Origin: an uncultured Clostridia bacterium
GTDB lineage: Bacteria > Bacillota > Clostridia > TANB77 > CAG-508
Direction: 5' to 3'
DNA: 5,880 nucleotides
NCBI GenBank assembly: GCA_934167365.1
Contig: CAKPKU010000085.1
Location: 1 to 5,880, forward strand
How positions within the stretch are numbered: position 1 is the stretch's first letter; every line of letters starts with the position of its first letter. Under the pieces are notes generated by a model. That model was given only the letters and a program-made list of their open reading frames with translations, was not told where the DNA came from and did no database searches. This document shows positions 1-5,240 of the stretch, piece by piece. Made by a program: the position numbers and the translations under genes.

Positions 1-176
1 TCTGGTACTAGTTCAAAACATACTATTGATATCATTAGCCCTGCTGCTAATGATAATATGAAGCTTAATAATTTATTTGATGGATTTTTTAAATTTACAC
101 CTATTATTCCACCTATTGTTGTTCCAAATGTTCCAAAAAACAAACCTAGTAATGATGTTCTTAATATTTCACTCAA
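1..176 (-). CDS. ZIP-family metal transporter, N-terminal part (runs off left edge)
   Basis: Reading the minus strand from 176 gives an open frame of 58 codons that continues past base 1. The protein starts MSEILRTSLLGLFFG and carries GTTIGGIIG, then a short polar link with NPSNK, then a second hydrophobic segment ending CFELVP. Two membrane spans (about residues 5-24 and 36-54), the NPS-K link and the E-L-V-P ending of helix 2 match the start of bacterial ZIP (ZupT/GufA-like) divalent-metal transporters, which take up zinc or related metals across the cytoplasmic membrane. Full family members are about 250 residues, so roughly a quarter is present. The start is a TTG at 176-174: it has a modest GGAAA ribosome site at 187-183, there is no ATG in frame, and the frame is closed upstream by a TAA at 206-204. 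Metal specificity cannot be judged because the metal-binding helices 4 and 5 lie outside the window. Confidence 0.82.
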   Translation of the reverse strand, partial: MSEILRTSLLGLFFGTFGTTIGGIIGVNLKNPSNKLLSFILSLAAGLMISIVCFELVP

Positions 177-202
177 TTTTATTTTCCAAATATAATTATA
201 AA

Positions 203-249
203 ATTATATCCCTTTCCTTCTTTATAAGAAAATGTTATTCCTATATTAA
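203..249 (-). promoter_or_regulatory. Candidate promoter region of the ZIP transporter gene
   Basis: Two possible -10 boxes lie upstream of the TTG start on the minus strand. One is TATAAA (226-221), 17 bp from a weak -35 TTAATA (249-244). The other is a perfect TATAAT (208-203) without a good -35. Either would give a short leader. A purine run AAGGAAAGGG (219-210) also lies here, but it is too far from the start codon to be its ribosome site. In such AT-rich DNA chance -10 matches are common, so this is tentative. Confidence 0.3.
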
Positions 250-279
250 TCAATTAATGACAAAAATTTCATTTTTTTG

Positions 280-308
280 TTGACAATAGTTTAATGTTAT
301 GCTATTAT
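280..308 (+). promoter_or_regulatory. Promoter of tRNA-Arg
   Basis: A perfect -35 TTGACA (280-285) is followed, after an ideal 17-bp spacer, by a -10 TATTAT (303-308, five of six consensus bases). The tRNA begins at 323, about 15 bp after the -10 box, leaving a leader of only several bases. It is the best sigma-A-type promoter in the window. Confidence 0.85.
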
Positions 309-322
309 AATAATTGTGTTAT

Positions 323-399
<77 letters not shown>

Positions 400-407
400 T
401 AATAACA

Positions 408-449
408 AAAAACCTTATCATAAAAAATATGATAAGGTTTTTATTTTTG
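408..449 (+). terminator. Rho-independent terminator of tRNA-Arg, probably bidirectional
   Basis: A perfect 14-bp stem (408-421 with 429-442, core AACCTTATCAT/ATGATAAGGTT) closes a 7-base loop. On the plus strand it is followed by TTATTTTTG. On the minus strand the same hairpin is followed by TTTTTTG, so it can also stop transcription arriving from the YkvI-like gene, which points toward it. No other good terminator lies downstream of that minus-strand gene. Confidence 0.85.
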
Positions 450-608
450 CGTATATATTATAAATAATGCGAATTACTGAAATAATAATATTGTTTTCTT
501 AATATCAAAGGTCTATGCAAATTAGGAGTTGCATTCCCAATTTATGTAGATTCTATTATTTTATTTTTTTAAAATATTACAAGAAATATACCTTATTTTT
601 ATTCAATA
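450..608. other. Gene-free stretch between convergent units, with an imperfect hairpin at 510-552
   Basis: No credible coding frame is present. The one structured element is an imperfect inverted repeat: 510-527 pairs with 535-552 around a 7-base loop (528-534, GTTGCAT). Counted as plus-strand RNA it has 16 pairs, several of them G-U, and two mismatches. Several pairs become A-C mismatches when read as minus-strand RNA, which favours a plus-strand transcript. It is visibly richer in G and C than the DNA around it. A loose T-rich tract follows (551-571). No convincing promoter sits directly before it, so it is described only as a possible structured RNA or spacer relic. Confidence 0.4.
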
Positions 609-1646
609 TTAAATTTTATTTTTAATAATACTTTTTAAGATAAAGTAGTTTTGAATACATGCCAGTGCTCCAAATACTGGGTATAAAACATTTACAAGAT
701 TAGAAAAACTAAAATTACTTGAAATAACTGCCGAAATTACTAATATATATATTTTTTTATTATACTCTTTATCATTTTTTTCATATTTTTGTAAAAAACT
801 ATACCCACATGATATGAGTGTTGTTATTATTGCCGATCCTATTATAAAAGCAAAAATATTTTTATATATCTTACCATACCTACCAATTATAAATATTGTT
901 GGCATTTCTATGACCTCTAAATTCACAGTTGATTGAGCCAATATTGAAAAAATTATTATTGATAAAATAAAAATAATTATAGTGCAAATTATAGAGCTAA
1001 TTTTAATATGCTTTTTATTCTTACATAAACCACTTAAGCTAACAACTATTGGAATTACTGTTAATAAATTATAATTAGCATATAAAAAACTTTTTATTAA
1101 AAAAATATAATTATAATTTAAATTATTTTTTTTATCAAAATAAAAATTAAATATATTAAAAATACCTATTTTCTTAATAAAAATAAATAATATAAAAAAT
1201 ATAATTATTGGTATTATTATTTTATTTATTTTTACTATTCCTTGCGTTTTTTTTCTTAATATTATATAAGAAAAAAATAATATAAAAATATAATTTATTA
1301 TTTTTTTAATATTAAATTCTTGCTCTAAAAATGCAGAAAATCCAGCTGTCATAACGCAAAAAGATAAAACAAAAAAAATATCAATTAAATATAAAAAAAT
1401 ATTTTTTATATATTTTTTATTTATTAATATTTCTAGGAATTCTTCATAATTTTCTACATTATTTTTTCTTGAAATTTTTATTACAATATATAAAAAATAT
1501 CCAATAAATAGACTTGATATACATATTCCTATAATACCTAATTTCCCATATTTAAAAAAAAATGAATATATTTCTCTTCCTGAAGCAAAACCTGCCCCAA
1601 TAAATGTACCTACAACAGTACACACAAATTTTATAATATTAATCAA
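609..1646 (-). CDS. YkvI-family multi-spanning membrane protein (putative transporter)
   Basis: This is a very hydrophobic protein of 345 residues from the TTG at 1646-1644 (350 from the ATG at 1661). About ten membrane spans can be seen, separated by short Lys/Asn-rich loops. The signature GAGFASGREI (about residues 17-26) inside the first helix is the diagnostic N-terminal motif of the YkvI family. These are APC-superfamily-like membrane proteins of Bacilli and Clostridia, presumed secondary carriers, with no settled substrate. The length fits the family. Start choice: AGGGGG (1658-1653) lies six bases before the TTG, whereas nothing resembling a ribosome site precedes the ATG at 1661, and the purine run falls just inside that longer frame. 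The gene is even more A/T-drifted than its neighbours and has a T9 run (1562-1554, minus strand) at codons 29-31. It is the last gene of the minus-strand series, 46 bases after the GldG-like gene, behind a hairpin. Family assignment is firm, function is not. Confidence 0.85.
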   Translation of the reverse strand: MINIIKFVCTVVGTFIGAGFASGREIYSFFFKYGKLGIIGICISSLFIGYFLYIVIKISRKNNVENYEEFLEILINKKYIKNIFLYLIDIFFVLSFCVMTAGFSAFLEQEFNIKKIINYIFILFFSYIILRKKTQGIVKINKIIIPIIIFFILFIFIKKIGIFNIFNFYFDKKNNLNYNYIFLIKSFLYANYNLLTVIPIVVSLSGLCKNKKHIKISSIICTIIIFILSIIIFSILAQSTVNLEVIEMPTIFIIGRYGKIYKNIFAFIIGSAIITTLISCGYSFLQKYEKNDKEYNKKIYILVISAVISSNFSFSNLVNVLYPVFGALACIQNYFILKSIIKNKI

Positions 1647-1685
1647 AAAAAGCCCCCTCATTATATTTATGATGGTAGCTTTTTT
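1645..1685 (-). terminator. Terminator/attenuator-like hairpin overlapping the ribosome site of the YkvI-like gene
   Basis: Read on the minus strand, AAAAAAGCTACC (1685-1674) pairs with GGGGGCTTTTTT (1657-1646) with one U-G and one A-G mismatch. The stem continues past a bulged A with TCAT/ATGA (1672-1669 and 1661-1658) around a 7-base loop. It ends in seven T residues (1651-1645). It follows the GldG-like stop codon and so has the form of an intrinsic terminator. Its descending arm also contains the AGGGGG that best explains initiation of the next gene, so the fold would hide that site. Whether it terminates, attenuates or merely hides the ribosome site cannot be decided here. Confidence 0.5.
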
Positions 1686-1692
1686 CTATTCT

Positions 1693-3120
1693 TTATTTTT
1701 TACTTTTTCTTATTCTCCATACTATATATCCTATTATTATAATTATCATAGGAATGACAAAAATAGTTTGTACACATATACTACTTTGTATAAATTTCAA
1801 TGTTGGTATACTTTCTAGACTATTTTTTCTAATAAATACTCTATTATCATTATTTATTAAATAATTAATCGAATTAACTATTGCTTTTTCGTTATCATTT
1901 ATACTAATAGCTGGAACTTTTAATGTTTCATTAGTTAATATATCATTGATTGTTATTGTTTGATCAGTGGCAAAAATTGAATTTGAATAAATTATCATTT
2001 TTGAAACTGTATCTTCCGAAATATTTTTTGTTATTTCTGCTCCTAAAATTGCATTTTCTAACTTACTATCAGAATCAGTCATACTATAATCGTGCACAGT
2101 CATATCAGTTCTTAAAAAGGCTGTATCACTTGCCTTTGCAATTACATTGTATTTTACTCCCAATCTTTCTAAAGTTTCATTATCAGAAAAAGATATTACA
2201 CCAGGCTCTATCATACATATATTGCCACTATCATTTCCTACATTATAATCTGCTAATATATATCCAGGTTTATTTTTTATCATTTTTTCAGAGTCAGATT
2301 CTAACACAACTCCTTCTGTTATATTTACGCCATATAAATTCATTATTTCTGTAAAATTTGGCATTTCTTCAGTAATCAATGATTTTGATTCCTGCAATAA
2401 TAAAATATTTCCTCCATTATTAATATAATTAATTATTACATTTTTCTCATTTTCAGATATATCTTCAATGATTGCTGGAATAATTAGGCACTTGCAATGT
2501 TCAATCATTTTTATGTCATCTTCTAGAGTTATAAATTTAATATTATTATAATTATTACTAATTGTATCAATATATGCTGAATTATAAGCACTATGTGTTA
2601 TATAACAATATACATTATTTTCACTATTATTTATTAAATCTAATATTGTATTTGTTATTTTTTCCTCACATAAGTCAAGTGACTCATAATAATATGTATC
2701 TGTTAAAAATTTATACCCATATAAATCATTTATGCTAAGCTCTTCTTGATTATTATTATATGTAACTATAATAGTGTATTTTGCAATATCCTCATCTAGT
2801 ATTTTTTCTATATTAATATTATTAATATTCTTATATTGATCTATTATATTTTCCACATCTGCATATGTTGATGTTGTTGAATAATTTTCGAAATTAACCA
2901 ATTGAATTTTTACTTCTTTTGGAATATCCTTTAATTTTTCTTTTGTTTCATCTGTTATAGAATATACATGCTTTGCTGTTACATCTATACTTTTAAAATT
3001 TGTTTTACTAATTAATACATTTATTTCAAAATAAGCAGCTATAATTACTAACACTAATAAAGTTGTCAATCCTGTTTGTTTAAATACTTTTTTCTGTACT
3101 TCTGTAAAATTAATTTTCAC
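1693..3120 (-). CDS. GldG-like ABC transporter auxiliary protein
   Basis: This 475-residue protein has one membrane span near the N-terminus (about 17-37) and one at the C-terminus (about 449-468, followed by RIRKSKK). By the positive-inside rule the large middle part lies outside the membrane. After the first span comes the GldG hallmark with D46-V-T and VYSIT (52-56), followed by a segment like 'KEVKIQLV' (68-75). A CEEKIT motif (151-156) and the segment from about 170 to 245, with CLIIPA and a GGNILLL strand (236-242), match the ABC-type auxiliary domain (related to DUF4350/IFT52-like folds). Proteins of this type accompany GldA/GldF ABC subunits. In gliding Bacteroidetes they are linked to motility, but in Firmicutes the role is unknown. 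Start is GTG (3120-3118), chosen because GGGGG (3132-3128) sits seven bases upstream and no better start exists. The gene lies 17 bases after the permease, clearly in one operon. Confidence 0.88.
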   Translation of the reverse strand: MKINFTEVQKKVFKQTGLTTLLVLVIIAAYFEINVLISKTNFKSIDVTAKHVYSITDETKEKLKDIPKEVKIQLVNFENYSTTSTYADVENIIDQYKNINNINIEKILDEDIAKYTIIVTYNNNQEELSINDLYGYKFLTDTYYYESLDLCEEKITNTILDLINNSENNVYCYITHSAYNSAYIDTISNNYNNIKFITLEDDIKMIEHCKCLIIPAIIEDISENEKNVIINYINNGGNILLLQESKSLITEEMPNFTEIMNLYGVNITEGVVLESDSEKMIKNKPGYILADYNVGNDSGNICMIEPGVISFSDNETLERLGVKYNVIAKASDTAFLRTDMTVHDYSMTDSDSKLENAILGAEITKNISEDTVSKMIIYSNSIFATDQTITINDILTNETLKVPAISINDNEKAIVNSINYLINNDNRVFIRKNSLESIPTLKFIQSSICVQTIFVIPMIIIIIGYIVWRIRKSKK

Positions 3121-3137
3121 AAGAAAACCCCCAATCT

Positions 3138-3812
3138 TTAATTTCTTCTTTTTTCAATTCCTATTGTTGTAATTGTAATACACATTACAGTAAAGGATAA
3201 TAAACAAACTACTTCTCGCACTGTAATTACGCCTGTTGCAAATTTTTGAAAAAAATCTATTAATATTAGGTAAGATAATACATTACTACTAGTCACAAAA
3301 ATTGGTAACATCAAAAATATTAATGTTATTATAGCTGAAACTATTTGACTTTCAGTTAAACTCGATATTAATATTCCAAATGAAATATATGCCATGCTTA
3401 ATAATATAAAACCTAACCATATAACTAGCAATTTAGTAAAATTTGGATTTCCAAACATTGATAATATAAAATAGTATATACTTGACAAAACCACAGCTAT
3501 ACATATTACAATTACTAATGCGAAAAACTTCCCAAGTACAATAGAAATTGTACTTCTAGGGGAAATATATAATAATTGCTCTGTCTTTTTATTTCGTTCT
3601 CCAGAAAAAGATTTCATTGTTAATACAGTTACAAGTATAGGTAATGCATAAAACGCAATTGCAAAATAAATAGTTCCCAAGTCTATACTTCTACTATTTA
3701 TTGAAAATATATAAAACATCCCACTAAATATAAGTAAAAATACTGCAATAATTATATATCCCACTGGTGAAAGGAACATAGTTTTTAGCTCTTTTTTTAA
3801 TACTGGTAACAT
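3138..3812 (-). CDS. ABC-2 type permease, GldF-like
   Basis: This is a 224-residue integral membrane protein with six predicted spans (about 15-36, 48-66, 93-117, 129-150, 154-177, 201-218). The start LPVLKKELK, then SPVGY, and the cytoplasmic loop MKSFSGER followed by T77-E-Q-LL and P85 are the classic signature of ABC-2 permeases of the GldF group. That loop is the coupling region that contacts the ATPase. It is near the short end of the family (about 240 residues) but has all helices, so it is probably intact. Two copies would pair with two ATPase chains. Its ATG (3812-3810) directly follows the TAG of the ATPase gene, and a perfect AGGAGG (3826-3821) lies within the last ATPase codons, so translation of the two is very likely coupled. 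The exported or moved substrate cannot be inferred. Confidence 0.92.
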   Translation of the reverse strand: MLPVLKKELKTMFLSPVGYIIIAVFLLIFSGMFYIFSINSRSIDLGTIYFAIAFYALPILVTVLTMKSFSGERNKKTEQLLYISPRSTISIVLGKFFALVIVICIAVVLSSIYYFILSMFGNPNFTKLLVIWLGFILLSMAYISFGILISSLTESQIVSAIITLIFLMLPIFVTSSNVLSYLILIDFFQKFATGVITVREVVCLLSFTVMCITITTIGIEKRRN

Positions 3813-4745
3813 CTATTTTTCCTCCTTTTTATCTATTAAATTAATAAATACCTCTTCTAATTTTACTTCTGAAGATTTTAGCTCTAATAATGATATATTT
3901 TCTTTAGGTAGCTCTCTAAATAAATCTTTTCTAATATCTGATTCTTTTTTTACAAATATTTCATATTCTTTAGTTTTCGAATCAATATCTTTATTAAATT
4001 TAATTCTATCTATACCACTAATTTTATCTTTTACTTTCTCCATATTGTTTTCTGGATCTTCAACAATAACTATTATACTATTTTGATTAATTCTATGCTC
4101 TAAATTTTCTGGAGTATCAATTGCTAATATTTTTCCACTATCAATTATTATTACATTTTGGCACATTTGACTTATTTCAGATAAAATGTGTGAACTTAAA
4201 AGTATAGTATGTTTTCTTCTTAATGATTTTATTAAATTTCTAATTTCTATTATTTGCTTTGGATCTAAACCAACTGTTGGCTCATCTAATATTAAAATTT
4301 CAGGATTACCTACAAGTGCTCCGGCTAAACTCGTTCTTTGTTTATAGCCCCTTGAAATGTTTCTAATTAATTTATTTTTTACATCTGCTAAATTTAGCTC
4401 TTTAAGTAATCGTTCTACTTCATTTTTTCTTTCCTGACCTTTTATATTCTTTAAATCACACATATAATCAATAAATTCTTTTACAGTTAATTCATCATAC
4501 AATGGTGTGCTTTCTGGCATATACCCCATTTTTCTTCTTGATTTTTTGGATAATAGCTCTGAATCAATGTAAATCTCTCCATCCGTAGGTTTCAATAAGC
4601 CTGTAATTAAGTTCATTGTTGTTGTTTTACCCGCACCATTTCTTCCAAGAAATCCAACAATCTCGCCTTTCTCAATCTTAAAACTTATGTTATCAATGGC
4701 TACATGTTTTCCATATTTTTTAGTAACATTTTTAAGCTCTATCAA
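3813..4745 (-). CDS. ABC transporter ATP-binding protein, GldA/CcmA-like
   Basis: This 310-residue cytoplasmic ATPase energises the permease encoded next to it. All nucleotide-binding motifs are visible: Walker A GRNGAGKTT (34-42), GYMPE in the Q-loop place (74-78, Glu replacing Gln as usual in this subfamily), the signature ISRGYKQR (130-137, the variant form of LSGGQ typical of ABC-2 ATPases), Walker B ILILDE (150-155), D-loop GLDP (159-162) and switch His186 in LLSSH. After about residue 215 comes the accessory C-terminal domain, ending in the LEEVFINL motif characteristic of the group. The start is TTG (4745-4743), supported by AGGAGG (4758-4753) seven bases upstream and by the family-typical N-terminus MIELKNVTKKYG. 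It is the first gene of the minus-strand operon and catalytically complete by inspection. Confidence 0.95.
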   Translation of the reverse strand: MIELKNVTKKYGKHVAIDNISFKIEKGEIVGFLGRNGAGKTTTMNLITGLLKPTDGEIYIDSELLSKKSRRKMGYMPESTPLYDELTVKEFIDYMCDLKNIKGQERKNEVERLLKELNLADVKNKLIRNISRGYKQRTSLAGALVGNPEILILDEPTVGLDPKQIIEIRNLIKSLRRKHTILLSSHILSEISQMCQNVIIIDSGKILAIDTPENLEHRINQNSIIVIVEDPENNMEKVKDKISGIDRIKFNKDIDSKTKEYEIFVKKESDIRKDLFRELPKENISLLELKSSEVKLEEVFINLIDKKEEK

Positions 4746-4776
4746 AATAATCCCTCCTACCTAAAAACTTTACTTA

Positions 4777-4805
4777 ACTATAACATTTAATTTATTTAAA
4801 ATCTA
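4777..4805 (-). promoter_or_regulatory. Candidate extended -10 promoter of the ABC operon
   Basis: On the minus strand TGTTATAGT (4785-4777) has the TGn extension plus five of six -10 bases. The -35 position at 17 bp, TAGATT (4805-4800), matches only three of six, which is tolerable for an extended -10 promoter. Transcription would begin near 4770 and give a leader of about 25 bases that contains the AGGAGG ribosome site. It is divergent from, and does not overlap, the yhbY promoter. Confidence 0.45.
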
Positions 4806-4853
4806 TTTATTTATTAATTCTTCACACAAAATTTACAGTTACTAGTTTACATA

Positions 4854-4882
4854 TTGATTTTTTATTTTTATTGTTGTAAAAT
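4854..4882 (+). promoter_or_regulatory. Promoter of yhbY
   Basis: TTGATT (4854-4859, four of six consensus -35 bases) is separated by exactly 17 bp from TAAAAT (4877-4882, five of six -10 bases). Predicted transcription starts near 4889, which leaves the ribosome site at 4899-4905 within the leader. This placement also rules out translation from the ATG-like frame opening at 4854. Confidence 0.6.
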
Positions 4883-4913
4883 AAACATATTATTTTTAGA
4901 AAGGATTTTAGAT

Positions 4914-5207
4914 ATGACAAGTAAACAAAGAGCATATTTACGTAGTTCAGCCAACACTTTAGAGCCAATTTTTCAAATAGGTAAATTAGGAATTTCTGAT
5001 AATTTAATAAAACAACTATCAGATGCTTTAGAAGCTAGAGAATTAATAAAAATTTCTGTTTTAGAAATAGCACCAGATGATGTAAAAAATCTAGCTATAG
5101 AAATTTCTGAAAAAACTAATTCAACATTAGTTCAAACAATAGGCAACAAAATTACATTATTTAGACAAAAGAAAGAAAATTCTAGATATGAATTACCTAA
5201 AAAATAA
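4914..5207 (+). CDS. yhbY: YhbY-type CRM-domain RNA-binding protein (ribosome assembly)
   Basis: This 97-residue protein is made almost entirely of one CRM (CRS1/YhbY) domain. The opening MTSKQRAYLRSSANTLEPIF, the GxxG-type loop GKLG (23-26) that contacts RNA, the segment with ALEARELIKI, and the C-terminal part with TLVQTIGNKITLFRQ all match YhbY. In E. coli this protein associates with the pre-50S particle and binds 23S rRNA, and chloroplast relatives act in intron splicing. Start choice: the frame is open back to an ATG at 4854, but the ATG at 4914 has GAAAGGA eight bases upstream, begins exactly where the family does, and lies downstream of the promoter. In many Firmicutes this gene sits with obg, nadD and rsfS-type neighbours. 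Here it stands alone, with its own promoter and terminator, divergent from the ABC operon. Confidence 0.95.
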   Translation: MTSKQRAYLRSSANTLEPIFQIGKLGISDNLIKQLSDALEARELIKISVLEIAPDDVKNLAIEISEKTNSTLVQTIGNKITLFRQKKENSRYELPKK

Positions 5208-5240
5208 AAAACAGAGCTTTATTGATAGAGCTCTGTTTTT
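5207..5240 (+). terminator. Rho-independent terminator of yhbY
   Basis: A 14-bp stem (5207-5220 with 5227-5240, core ACAGAGCT/AGCTCTGT, one G-U pair) closes a 6-base loop ATTGAT and ends in five T residues. It starts at the yhbY stop codon, so the gene forms a single-gene transcript. The reverse strand also shows a T run after the hairpin, so it could block transcription entering from the right. Confidence 0.9.

Noticed and set aside
169..189. Six-codon leader frame (TTG GAA AAT AAA ATT GAG TGA) overlapping the ZIP start on the minus strand
   Set aside because: The purine-rich run upstream is about 20 bases away, too far to drive it, and so short a frame is expected by chance.
77..283. Plus-strand open frame of 68 codons
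   Set aside because: It lies over the minus-strand ZIP transporter gene and its promoter, encodes Phe/Leu-rich low-complexity peptide, and has no ribosome site.
1950..2354. Plus-strand open frame of 134 codons
   Set aside because: It is antisense to the well-supported GldG-like gene. Its Leu/Phe/Tyr/Gln-rich product is what the complement of an Asn/Lys/Glu-rich gene gives, and no ribosome site is seen.
3813..4745. Missing Q-loop glutamine and atypical signature as signs of a dead ATPase
   Set aside because: GYMPE and ISRGYKQR are the normal forms in ABC-2/GldA-type ATPases. Walker A, Walker B with catalytic Glu, and the switch His are intact.
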